From Cladopsammia gracilis (taxonomy: Eukaryota; Cnidaria; Anthozoa; Scleractinia; Dendrophylliidae): 64,000 nucleotides of DNA. Positions 52,233 to 64,000 of this stretch are shown in pieces (the stretch's first letter is position 1; each line of letters starts with the position of its first letter). A program made the position numbers and the translations under genes. The notes below the pieces were generated by a model that did not search any database, was not told where the DNA came from, and saw only the letters and a program-made list of their open reading frames with translations. The DNA is taken from contig JAJGOT010000595.1 in assembly GCA_022457155.1 (NCBI GenBank), forward strand, positions 417,728 through 481,727, read 5' to 3'.

Positions 52233-53505
52233 CTAATATATATAGATAGGCCCAGCCTATCAGCTTCCCACTTTAAACAAGCTTAACTAAGGTGAAACTT
52301 AACTAAGGTGAAAGGTTGGAAGCACAAGAATTAAGATTGAAGAACGGGCTATTTTCAATTTTAGCAATTCTCAAAAACAGTATTACCCGACCGTCTGCAC
52401 AGTACATTTAGACCGTAGAAAAGTTCACAAAAACAACTTTTCTCTTTCCAGAATAACTAGTACGACTACTTTCCGAATAAAATACAGTTTTTGTTTGTCA
52501 AAAATTGCGCGAGAAACTGATTTGGAAATTAAAATTGCAAAAATACACAAACATAAGCTTATTTGCATATGGCGACGCGAGTGAAGACAGAAAATCTAAG
52601 TCTTGTTTTTTTTTACATAAAATCGCTTTTTAATCTATGTAATGAATGAACAAAGACATAAAAACGGACAACACAATCTTCTTTCGAAAAATTTTATTCA
52701 GTCTCCATTAGAAAAGTACGTATTATTTCTAGCGCATCAAGGCAGAGCTGTCCTCGATGAAATTCAAGAAAACAACACGACTTAATTTGAACACGTTTCA
52801 TAAACATGTCTCCACACTTAAGAGAACTCAAAGAAAAAGTCAATCAAAAATTGATATCAACATAAATTCCCACCGAAAAATGTGATTTATTTTACCTTGA
52901 AAGCACTGGACCGCTTGGAAATTCGTTAAAACTCCGCTTCTTAGGTTCTGAAATCCGTAATAAAACAAGGCATCTCCCCGCATTGCTCCTGCATTGATAA
53001 TATGAAGTTCCTCGAAGCAAGATTTTATCCCTGAAAGCTCTTCTTTTTCCACTAAAGCGGCTTCTGAGTATCCCTTAACTAGTATCTCTGTCTTGAGTAG
53101 CAAACCGCGAAAAACTGCAGGGAAATAACGACTTTAATTCTCCGCTAAACACAACAATCCAACTCTGAATCCAACTAAAGTGTTTACCGAGCTGACGGCT
53201 GTGTAGCCGCGCGAAAAACAAAGCCTCAAAGATCCCGGATGTTGATGACGTCGTACGCATACAGCTGACGTGACATTCGGCATTCCCGGATGTTGTGTGG
53301 CGTCATTCGCGCATGTTTTGCGACGTCATACGCGCTCGCGAGCTAGTAGCCTTGAGCGACGCTCGGACACACGGACACACAGTCGTACACACATGTAACA
53401 GACGCCGCCCGCGAAACATTCCGCTGGCCATGACCATGAAAAACGACGGGTATGGGTTCTATGACTATGGGGCTTCGCGCGGGCCTTCAGCCCGCAGTGC
53501 TCCGC
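52233..53505. mobile_element. Helitron-like repeat, copy 3
   Basis: 1273 bp inserted at GTATAGT|TTAAAAGG of an array unit; the intact site is visible in every other unit (for example 55105-55113), with no target duplication. Starts CTAATATATATAGATAGGCC; the right end carries hairpin GCGGGC-CTTCA-GCCCGC (53479-53495), 12 nt before the terminus. The hairpin differs from copy 2 by paired changes. Confidence 0.75.
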
Positions 53506-56500
53506 TAAAAGGAAAAACAAAGTGGATAAACAACCTTACATAACCTTAGCTAACCATTCCGCCCAAGTACACATTAACCCATGCGCTAAGAAGCAATGAG
53601 GTCAGAATTCCATCCAAAAGGACGATATTTAAGTCGATATATTTTGAGAGGAAAATATAATGTATTAACTGTGATATATTACAAAACTGTTCGAGTATTA
53701 AAACTTCTAGCTAACGATTTTGGCATGTTATTTTCAAAGGACGGAAAACTTTTTCTTCTACCAGTTAAAGCACAAACGTGGAATAACATTAATTTTAATG
53801 GGATTTGACTTTATTCCATTAACCTTTTCTCGGACCACTACTTACACAATTAACCACGTGGTAATTAACACTGAGGTCAGAATTCCACATCAAGGATATA
53901 TATTACCTGAAAACGAACTGATTTCTTCACATGATCTCAGTTTCACAACAAGCAACACAGCTCATCAGGAGACATCAAAGGTTAGTAAGAAAGGCTAAAG
54001 AGTATTCAGGCCTTAAAGCTTCGTATACGGTTTTTCATAATTAGTTGATAGAACATTATTCTACGCTAAAATGTGACAATTAATTCTTCTAATTTGTCAT
54101 TGAAGAATTGCAACCGGCTCCCAAGACTGTTTTATTTTGGACGTTTCATATTATAATAAGTACAGAGCTTTTTATACCTTTGTTATAACCACTGGAAAAT
54201 TTGAGTTTCGTTAAACTTATAATTTGGTTTAAATAGAAAAACGATCTTAATATCGAAAATTATTGTTATTTTCAAATAATTTACAGTTGCCAATATGCTA
54301 GGAGGAAGCCCGCATTTCGTGTTAAGGTTTTCCTCTGAAAAATCTGAAAGGAGGAAAGGTTTTGTCTGAATTTAACCTGCGAATACAGTTGTCACTCCCG
54401 GCCGCTAGGGCCGGTTTGCTGATAAACTGTAAATCAGAGATTGGCATCTTCATCTAATTTGTATAATTTTTTTCTAAGTTTGATACACTTTTTTTTATAA
54501 GAATATTGTCTTTCCTGCCCAGGCTGAATATTCCTATTTTTCTGCCGATTTTAGGCTGAAAATATTCTTGTAATATTCTTGTATATTCAAGTGCTGTAAA
54601 GGATGCTAGGACAGTTAAAACTCCAGCTAACGCGGTTGATTTTTCAGACGAAACAACTTTTACTATAGCTGGTATGGAATCCGATAGTACCCGTAATAGC
54701 ACAAACATAAGAGTGACGATTTAATGGCATATCATCGTTTATGTCATCAGCTTCCATTCACTTTTTCCGTTACGTACACATTAGCCCTGCGTTAAGAAAG
54801 AATAGGACGATAAACACAGAATAAGCAAACAACATCAGTTATTTAAGAATGAAAACGCAATTATTACTTAATTGTGAGACCTTAAAAGAATGCTGGAAAA
54901 TCAGTTCAAGGAGAGTGGAACTCTTTTGATTTCTGGCTAGCGATGTCACATGTTTCTTAAACGGAATATCTTCTTCTAGTACCAGTAAAAGCACAACCTA
55001 GGAGTACATAATCCAGGCCGTTTATACCATTTATATTATATCCCATTATTCAAAGCGTATTAAGACCAGCTAAACCTAAAATACTGTAATTTATTGAACT
55101 GTATAGTTTAAAAGGAAAAACAAAGTGGATAAACAACCTTACATAACCTTAGCTAACCATTCCGCCCAAGTACACATTAACCCATGCGCCAAAAAGCAAT
55201 GAGGTCAGAATTCCATCCAAAAGGACGATATTTAAGTCGATATATTTTGAGAGGAAAATATGATGTATTAATTGTGATATATATTACAAAACTGTTCGAG
55301 TATTAAAACTTCTAGCTAACGATTTTGGCATGTTATTTTCAAACGACGGAAAACTTTTTCTTCTACCAGTTAAAGCACAAACATGGAATAACATTAATTT
55401 TAATGGGATTTGACTTTTTTCCATTAACCTTTTCTCGGACCACTACTTACACAATTACCCACGTGGTAATTAACACTGAGGTTAGAATTCCACATCAAGG
55501 ATATATATTACCTGAAAACGAACTGATTTCTTCACATGATCTCAGTTTCACAACAAGCAACACAGCTCAGGAGACATCAAAGGTTAGTAAGAAAGGCTAA
55601 AGAGTATTCAGGCCTTAAAGCTTCGTATACGGTTTTTCATATTTAGTTGATAGAACATTATTCTACGCTAAAATGTGACAATTAATTCTTCTAATTTGTC
55701 ATTGAAGAATTGCAACCGGCTCCCAAGACTGTTTTATTTTGGACGTTTCATATTATAATAAGTACAGAGCTTTTTATGCCTTTGTTATAACCACTGGAAA
55801 GTTTGAGTTTCGTTAAACTTATAATTTGGTTTAAATAGAAAAACGATCTTAATATCGAAAATTATTGTTATTTTCAAATAATTTACAGTTGCCAATATGC
55901 TGAATACAACGAGTTCTATAAACCTGAGTACAAGGAGGAAGCCCGCATTTCGTATTTAGGTTTTCCTCTGAAAAATCTGAAAGGAGGAAAGGTCTTGTCT
56001 GAATGTAGCCTGCGAATACAGTTGTCACTCCCGGCCGCTAGGGCCGGTTTGCTGATAAACTGTAAATCAGAGATTGGCATTTTCATCCAATTTGTATAAT
56101 TTTTTTCTAAGTTTGATACACTTTTTTTTATAAGAATATTCCTTTGTTTTTCCTGCCCAGGCTGAATATTCCTATTTTTCTGCCGATTTTAGGCTGAAAA
56201 TATTCTTGTAATATTCTAGTATATTCAAGTGCAGTAAAGCTAAAAGGATGCTAGGACAGTTAAAACTCCAGCTAACGCGGTTGATTTTTCAGACGAAACA
56301 ACTTTTACTATAGCTGGTATGGAATCCGATAGTACCCGTAATAGCACAAACAGAAGAGTGACGTTTTAATGGCATATCGATCTCATCGTTTATGTCATCA
56401 GCTTCCATTCACTTTTTCCGTTACACACACATTAGCCCTGCGTTAAGAAAGAATAGGACGATAAACACAGAATAAGCAAACAACATCAGTTATTTAAGAA

Positions 56501-56688
56501 TGAAAACGCAATTATTACTAAATTGTGAGACCTTAAAAGAATGCTGGAAAATCAGTTCAAGGGGAGTGGAACTCTATTGATTTCTAGCTAGCGTCGTTCA
56601 CATGTTTCTTAAACGGAATAATCTTCTTCTAGTACCAGTAAAAGCACAACCTAGGAGTACATAATCCAGGCCGTTTATACCATTTATA

Positions 56689-58196
56689 CTAGTAGTTCCA
56701 TATTGGAAGTGAAGTGCTGCCTCATTGCGAGATGCTGGTTAAGCTGGATAAGAATCTTGAAAACGTCGGGTTGGCATAAATCAAATTTACGCCATCGCCG
56801 TGGAATTTGGCAAAAATCCTTTAGTTCTGTGCATTCCGGAAGGTCTCAGATTTTTCCCACATGTAAATAGTCTATTTGTCTTGATTTCGTGCTGGTTATT
56901 TTCCCGATTCTCGAATCATCCGCGTCAGATTTTATAGACGAAAACATAACGTTTGTTTAATAAAAAGTGAACACTGGACAGCGAAGGAAGAAATATAAGC
57001 GTCATTGGAATCCCAATTTATTTCACTTCTTTCGGTTGTTTGCCTTTCATGAATTTTTATAGTCGTGAAGTTGGAGGAACAAAACAGCCTCGGGTGCAAA
57101 AATTCACCGCCGATGAGGATGTAAACAATGATCGTTTCTTGCGAGTTTCGCTTGCGCTAGTGAATCAGGTGAATGTTTCTCGAGCGAAAATAACCTCAAA
57201 GTGATCACCTTTTTCATTTAATTTTCTTTTCTTTGTTTCGGACACGGAGGAATATTAAAAATTGGATATATTTTGCAAGATGCGTTGCGTTATTTGGAAG
57301 GTTTCAAATTACTTTTCACATTATGCAAATTGAAGCATTTTTACCTCAACTGAAAAAAATATAGAAAGGGCTAAATTTGTTTCTCTCGCCCTAAATTATC
57401 ACTTCTGTCGTTAACTTTGATTAAATTTATAAGTTTCATTCAAAATTTATTATAATGATGGCTGGAATACTTCCAGCAAAACTCTTAATTTGAAAAGTTG
57501 TTTTGACCGCGGTTCCGGACCAGACAAAATATAAAACTGAAAGATTCTGACACAGTGGACACGCTATTTTAATAATTTGCGTGCGATCTCGCACGTTTCC
57601 GTCTTCTTGTTTTTGAAGGTTAACGCGCTTCTTTGTTAGCGTGCTCACACTATTCCAATACTACCTATTATCAAATCGTGAACTAACGTGCATGCAGATT
57701 CCTTAGCAGATTCCCAAGACATGTAGGCTTATTTTCCAATATGCCTAACAATGATACAACGACGCCCAAGCTAAGTACATGTATACGCTCCCACAGCGTC
57801 TTGTTCAACAGAGATCCAGCAACTACGTTGGCCCTGAGAAGAACCTTTGTCCATGTTTAACTGATTTCCAGCGTACTTTTAGACATTACCAAGTCGAATG
57901 GACATGCAAAACAGCTTGAAAACCAGTCCAATATGGCGTCGAAACAGAAACAGCTTAGTCGTGCATCGCCTATGCATGCTCGAGTCCGCTTGTCATTACT
58001 TTGTTTTGATTGGATGCCGAAGCTCTCCCGAGACTGCCGACGGTTTCGTAGATCTTCTACCGCTCTTGATTGGTTCTCAAACAATATTTCATTGTTACTA
58101 TCGGAAAACCGAGACAGACAGAAGGACAGAAGGACAGAATTCTAGATTCTCGATTCTACAAGCCTACACGATTAGTAGACTGCCTGCCGGCAGCAA
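56689..58196. mobile_element. 1.5-kb composite insertion in the array
   Basis: It interrupts CATTTATA|TTATATCCC, which is intact in the other units. It begins CTAGTAGTTCCATATTGG, contains a third copy of the 21167-22130 repeat block (56955-57460) and the CGTATACGCTCCCACAGCGT phrase, and ends with hairpin CTGCCGGCAG (58184-58193) plus CAA. Confidence 0.8.
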
Positions 58197-59193
58197 TTAT
58201 ATCCCATTATTCAAAGCGTATTAAGACCAGCTAAACCTAAAATACTGTAATTTATTGAACTGTATAGTTTAAAAGGAAAAAACAAAGTGGATAAACAACC
58301 TTACATAACGTTAGCTAATCATTCCGCCCAAGTACACATTAACCCATGCGCTAAGAAGCAATGAGGTCAGAATTCCATCCAAAAAGACGATATTTAAGTC
58401 GATATATTTTGAGAGGAAAATATGATGTATTAACTGTGATATATTACAAAACTGTTCGAGTATAAAAACTTCTAGCAAACGATTTTGGAATGTTGTTTTC
58501 AAACGACTTAAAACTTTTTCTTCTACCAGTTAAAGCACAAACATGGAATAACATTAATTTAAATGGGATTTGACTTTATTCCATTAACCTTTTCTCGGAC
58601 CACTACTTACACAATTACCCACGTGGTAATTAACACTGAGGTTAGAATTCCACATCAAGGATATATATTACCTGAAAACGAACTGATTTCTTCACATGAT
58701 CTCAGTTTCACAACAAGCAACACAGCTCAGGAGAATCAAAGGTTAGTAAGAAAGGCTAAAGAGTATTCAGGCCTTAAAGCTTCGTATACGGTTTTTCATA
58801 ATTAGTTGATAGAACATTATTCTACGCTAAAATGTGACAATTAATTCTTCTAATTTGTCCTTGAAGAATTGCAACCGGCTCCCAGACTGTTTTATTTTGG
58901 ACGTTTCATATTATAACAAGTACAGAGCTTTTTATACCTTTGTTATAACCACTGGAAAATTTGAGTTTCGTTAAACTTATAATTTGGTTCAAATAGAAAA
59001 ACGATCTTAATATCGAAAATTAGTGTTATTTTCAAATAATTTACAGTTGCCAATATGCTAGGAGGAAGCCCGCATTTCGTGTTTAGGTTTTCCTCTGAAA
59101 AATCTGAAAGGAGGAAAGGTCTTGTCTGAATTTAGCCTGCGAATACAGTTGACACTCCCGGCCGCTAGGGCCGGTTTGCTGATAAACTGTAAA

Positions 59194-59469
59194 TCAGAGA
59201 TTGGCATCTTCATCTAATTTGTATAATTTTTTTATAAGTTTGATACACTTTTTTTTTATAAGAATATTGTTTTTCCGGTCAAGGCTGAATATTCCTATTT
59301 TTCTGCCGATTTTAGGCTGAAAATATTCTTGTAATATTCTTGTATATTCAAGTGCTGTAAAGGATGCTAGGACAGTTAAAACTCCAGCTAACGCGGTTGA
59401 TTTTTCAGACGAAACAACTTTTACTATAGCTGGTATGGAATCCGATAGTACCCGTAATAGCACAAACAT
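59194..59469 (-). other. Recurrent minus-strand frame in array units (representative)
   Basis: 91 codons starting MFVLLRVLSDSIPAIVKVVS and containing STALAGVLTVLASFTALEY. The same frame is open at 51573-51830, 54454-54708 and 62472-62705, lost by start-codon change in the 55109 unit and shifted at 60925-61107. No homology recognised. It may simply persist because units are homogenised. Confidence 0.3.
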
Positions 59470-61722
59470 AAGAGTGACGATTTAATGGCATATCATCGTT
59501 TATGTCATCAGCTTCCATTCACTTTTTCCGTTACGTGCACATTAGCCCTGCGTTAAGAAAGAATAGGACGATGAACACAGAATAAGAAACCAACATCAGT
59601 TATTTAAGAATGAAAACGCAATTATTACTAAATTGTGAGACCTTAAAAGAATGCTGGAAAATCAGTTCAAGGGGAGTGGAACTCTATTGATTTCTAGCTA
59701 GCGTCGTTCACATGTTTCTTAAACGGAATAATCTTCTTCTAGTACCAGTAAAAGCACAACCTAGGAGTACATAATCCAGGCCGTTTATACCATTTATATT
59801 ATATCCCATTATTCAAAGCGTATTAAGACCAGCTAAACCTAAAATACTGTAATTTATTGAACTGTATAGTTTAAAAGGAAAAAGAAAGTGGATAAACAAC
59901 CTTACATAACCTTAGCTAACCATTCCGCCTAAGTACACATTAACCCATGCGCCAAAAAGCAATGAGGTCAGAATTCCATCCAAAAGGACGATATTTAAGT
60001 CGATATATTTTGAGAGGAAAATATGATGTATTAACTGTGATATATTACAAAACTGTTCGAGTATTAAAACTTCTAGCTAACGATTTTGGCATGTTATTTT
60101 CAAACGACGGAAAACGTTTTCTTCTACCAGTTAAAGCACAAACATGGAATAACATTAATTTTAATGGGATTTGACTTTATTCCATTAACCTTTTCTCGGA
60201 CCACTACTTACACAATTACCCACGTGGTAATTAACACTGAGGTTAGAATTCCACATCAAGGATATATATTACCTGAAAACGAACTGATTTCTTCACATGA
60301 TTTCAGTTTCACAACAAGCAACACAGCTCAGGAGACATCAAAGGTTAGTAAGAAAGGCTAAAGAGTATTCAGGCCTTAAAGCTTCGTATACGGTTTTTCA
60401 TAATTAGTTGATAGAACATTATTCTACGCTAAAATGTGACAATTAATTCTTCTAATTTGTCATTGAAGAATTGCAACCGGCTCCCAGACTGTTTTATCTT
60501 GGACGTTTCATATTATAACAAGTGCAGAGCTTTTTATACCTTTGTTATAACCACTGGAAAATTTGAGTTTCGTTAAACTTATAATTTGGTTTAAATAGAA
60601 AAACGATCTTAATATCGAAAATTAGTGTTATTTTCAACTAATTTACAGTTGCCAATATGCTGAAAACAACGAGTTCTATAAACCCGAGTATAAGGAGGAA
60701 GCCCGCATTTCGTATTTAGGTTTTCCTCTGAAAAATCTGAAAGGAGGAAAGATCTTGTCTGAATTTAGCCTGTGAATACAGTTGTCACTCCCGGCCGCTA
60801 GGGCCGGTTTGCTGATAAACTGCAAATCAGAGATTGGCATCTTCATCCAATTTGTATAATTTTTTCTAAGTTTGATACACTTTTTTTATAAGAATATTGT
60901 TTTTCCTGCCCAGGCTGAATATTCCTATTTTTCTGCCGATTTTAGGCTGAAAATATTCTTGTAATATTCTAGTATATTCAAGTGCAGTAAAGCTAAAATG
61001 ATGCTAGGACAGGTAAAAATCCAGCTATAACGCAGTTGATTTTCAGACGAAACAACTTTTACTATAGCTGGTATGGAATCCGATAGTACCCGTAATAGCA
61101 CAAACATAAGAGTGACGTTTTAATGGCATATCATCGTTTATGTCATCAGCTTCCATTCACTTTTTCCGTTACGTGCACATTAGCCCTGCGTTAAGAAAGA
61201 ATAGGACGATAAACACAGAATAAGGAAACAACATCAGTTATTTAAGAATGAAAACGCAATTATTACTAAATTGTGAGACCTTAAAAGCATGCTGGAGAAT
61301 CAGTTCAGGGGGGGTGGAACTCTATTGATTTCTAGCTAGCGTCGTTCACATGTTTCTTAAACGGAATATCTTCTTCTAGTACCAGTAAAAGCACAACCTA
61401 GGAGTACATAATCCAGGCCGTTTATACCATTTATATTATATCCCATTATTCAAAGCGTATTAAGACCAGCTAAACCTAAAATACTGTAATTTATTGAACT
61501 GTATAGTTTAAAAGGAAAAACAAAGTGGATAAACAACCTTACATAACCTTAGCTAACCATCCCGCCTAAGTACACATTAACCCATGCGCCAAAAAGCAAT
61601 GAGGTCAGAATTCCATCCAAAAGGACGATATTTAAGTCGATATATTTTGAGAGGAAAATATGATGTATTAACTGTGATATATTACAAAACTGTTCGAGTA
61701 TTAAAACTTCTAGCTAACGATT

Positions 61723-62043
61723 TTGGCATGTTATTTTCAAACGACGGAAAACGTTTTCTTCTACCAGTTAAAGCACAAACATGGAATAACATTAATTTTA
61801 ATGGGATTTGACTTTATTCCATTAACCTTTTCTCGGACCACTACTTACACAATTACCCACGTGGTAATTAACACTGAGGTTAGAATTCCACATCAAGGAT
61901 ATATATTACCTGAAAACGAACTGATTTCTTCACATGATCTCAATTTCACAACAAGCAACACAGCTCAGGAGAATCAAAGGTTAGTAAGAAAGGCTAAAGA
62001 GTATTCAGGCCTTAAAGCTTCGTATACGGTTTTTCATAATTAG
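61723..62043 (+). other. Recurrent plus-strand frame in array units (representative)
   Basis: 106 codons ending RLVRKAKEYSGLKASYTVFHN, with MGFDFIPLTFSRTTTYTITH inside. Versions of 80-106 codons occur in each complete unit. An overlapping upstream frame (MRSEFHPKGRYLSRYILRGK, 61596-61811) is in another phase; in the last unit (63208) one T fewer fuses the two. Family not recognised. Confidence 0.3.
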
Positions 62044-64000
62044 TTGATAGAACATTATTCTACGCTAAAATGTGACAATTAATTCTTCTAATTTGTCCTT
62101 GAAGAATTGCAACCGGCTCCCAGACTGTTTTATTTTGGACGTTTCATATTATAACAAGTACAGAGCTTTTTATACCTTTGTTATAACCACTGGAAAATTT
62201 GAGTTTCGTTAAACTTATAATTTGGTTCAAATAGAAAAACGATCTTAATATCGAAAATTAGTGTTTTTTTCAAATAATTTACAGTTGCCAATATGCTAGG
62301 AGGAAGCCCGCATTTCGTGTTAAGGTTTTCCTTTGAAAAATCTGAAAGGAGGAAAGGTCTTGTCTGAATTTAGCCTGCGAATACAGTTGTCACTCCCGGC
62401 CGCTAGGGCCGGTTTGCTGATAAACTGTTAATCAGAGATTGGCAACTTCATCTAATTTGTATAATTTTTTTCTAAGTTTGATACACTTTTTTTATAAGAA
62501 TATTGTTTTTCCGGTCCAGGCTGAATATTCCTATTTTTCTGCCGAGTTTAGGCTGAAAATATTCTTGTAATATTCTTGTATATTCAAGTGCTGTAAAGGA
62601 TGCTAGGACAGTTAAAACTCCAGCTAACGCGGTTGATTTCTCAGACGAAACAACTTTTACTATAGCTGGTATGGAATCCGATAGTACCCGTAATAGCACA
62701 AACATAAGAGGGACGTTTTAATGGCATATCATCGTTTATGTCATCAGCTTCCATTCACTTTTTTCGTTACGTACACATTAGCCCTGCGTTAAGAAAGAAT
62801 AGGACGATAAACACAGAATAAGCAAACAACATCAGTTATTTAAGAATGAAAACGCAATTATTACTAAATTGTGAGACCTTAAAAGAATGTTGGAAAATCA
62901 GTTCAAGGGGAGTGGAACTCTATTGATTTCTAGCTAGCGTCGTTCACATGTTTCTTAAACGGAATATCTTCTTCTCAGTATAGTACCAGTAAAAGCACAA
63001 CCTAAGAGTACATAATCTAATACAATAGCCGTTTATACCATTAAAATTATATCCCATTATTCAAAGCGTATTAAGACCAGCTAAACATAAAACTGTAATT
63101 TATTGAACTGTATAGTTTAAAAGGAAAAACAAAGTGGATAAACAACCTTACATAACCTTAGCTAACCATTCCGCCTAAGTACACATTAACCCATGCGCTA
63201 AGAAGCAATGAGGTCAGAATTCCATCCAAAAGGACGACATTTAAGTCGATATATTTTGAGAGGAAAATATGATGTATTAACTGTGATATATTACAAAACT
63301 GTTCGAGTATTAAAACTTCTAGCTAACGATTTTGGCATGTTATTTTCAAACGACGGAAAACTTTTCTTCTACCAGTTAAAGCACAAACATGGAATAACAT
63401 TAATTTTAATGGGATTTGACTTATTCCATTAACCTTTTCTCACCACTACTTACACAATTACCCACGTGGTAATTAACACTGAGGTTAGAATTCCACATCA
63501 AGGATATATATTACCTGAAAACGAACTGATTTCTTCACATGATTTCAGTTTCACAACAAGCAACACAGCTCAGGAGACATCAAAGGTTAGTAAGAAAGGC
63601 TAAAGAGTATTCAGGCCTTAAAGCTTCGTATACGGTTTTTCATAATTAGTTGATAGAACATTATTCTACGCTAAAATGTGACAATTAATTCTTCTAATTT
63701 GTCATTGAAGAATTGCAACCGGCTCCCAGACTGTTTTATCTTGGACGTTTCATATTATAACAAGTACAGAGCTTTTTATACCTTTGTTATAACCACTGGA
63801 AAATTTGAGTTTCGTTAAACTTATAATTTGGTTTAAATAGAAAAACGATCTTAATATCGAAAATTAGTGTTATTTTCAAATAATTTACAGTTGCCAATAT
63901 GCTGAAAACAACGAGTTCTATAAACCCGAGTATAAGGAGGAAGCCCGCATTTCGTATTTAGGTTTTCCTCTGAAAAATCTGAAAGGAGGAAAGGTCTTGT

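Larger units (their letters stand above)
50615..64000. repeat. ~1.6-kb tandem array, dimeric higher-order repeat
   Basis: The junction motif TAAAAGGAAAAA(C) marks unit starts at 53506, 55109, 58270, 59872, 61509 and 63118. A partial unit precedes them (50615-52232, split), and the last runs off the window. Unit lengths are 1603, ~1650 (after removing a 1.5-kb insertion), 1602, 1637 and 1609 bp. Units alternate between a short type (ATATGCTAGGAGGAAG) and a long type (ATATGCTGAA, then an extra ~37 bp with ACGAGTTCTATAAAC), so the real period is a ~3.25-kb dimer. Each unit ends in a conserved hairpin CCGGCCGCTAGGGCCGG. Confidence 0.93.

Overview
The window is eukaryotic, repeat-dominated and AT-rich. 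The mix of repeats (a mag-like Gypsy retrotransposon primed by tRNA-Ser, a DIRS/Ngaro-type tyrosine-recombinase retrotransposon, a LINE with a trinucleotide tail, many palindromic MITEs and hairpin-terminated Helitron-like repeats) together with one intronless kelch-like gene suggests an invertebrate, most likely an anthozoan cnidarian such as a stony coral. That placement is inference from repeat flavour and was not tested by any search.

Only two host genes are convincingly present. (1) A three-exon plus-strand gene spans 27385-38211. A CCAAT/TATA promoter is followed by a three-codon first exon (MSK) and two large phase-0 exons (31071-31436 and 37864-38211). Each large exon encodes one copy of a cysteine-proline-rich domain, so the 240-residue product has two related domains and twelve Cys-Pro motifs. 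I do not recognise a named family. (2) An intact single-exon BTB-BACK-kelch (KLHL) gene lies on the minus strand at 42240-44006. Its last kelch repeats and about 2 kb of downstream DNA recur at 3.4-6.8 kb as a frameshifted, insertion-filled segmental duplicate.

Region by region: 1-9.2 kb holds MITEs, a LINE 3' end, short tandem repeats, the KLHL pseudogene segment and a minisatellite with a GGCGACTTAA core. 10.0-14.5 kb is a young, nearly complete minus-strand Gypsy element (152-bp LTRs, CAAAC target-site duplication, one frameshift in pol), next to a second, rearranged Gypsy remnant. 15-25 kb is a nest of repeats, including two Harbinger-like elements whose empty target sites can be read elsewhere in this window; one carries a captured PB1-domain gene fragment. 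27-38 kb is the Cys-Pro gene, whose second intron contains a decayed DIRS element with an embedded ~138-bp satellite. 39-42 kb is a compact inverted copy of the 17-24 kb repeat plus the KLHL flank. 44-50.5 kb is three Helitron-like copies and a 1.19-kb Harbinger-like insertion. From ~50.6 kb to the right edge runs a ~1.6-kb tandem array whose units alternate between two subtypes, giving a dimeric ~3.25-kb higher-order repeat interrupted by three insertions.

No rRNA, functional tRNA or CRISPR array was seen. Element identities rest on termini, target-site duplications, paralogous empty sites and protein motifs read by eye. Stretches not listed showed nothing I could support.
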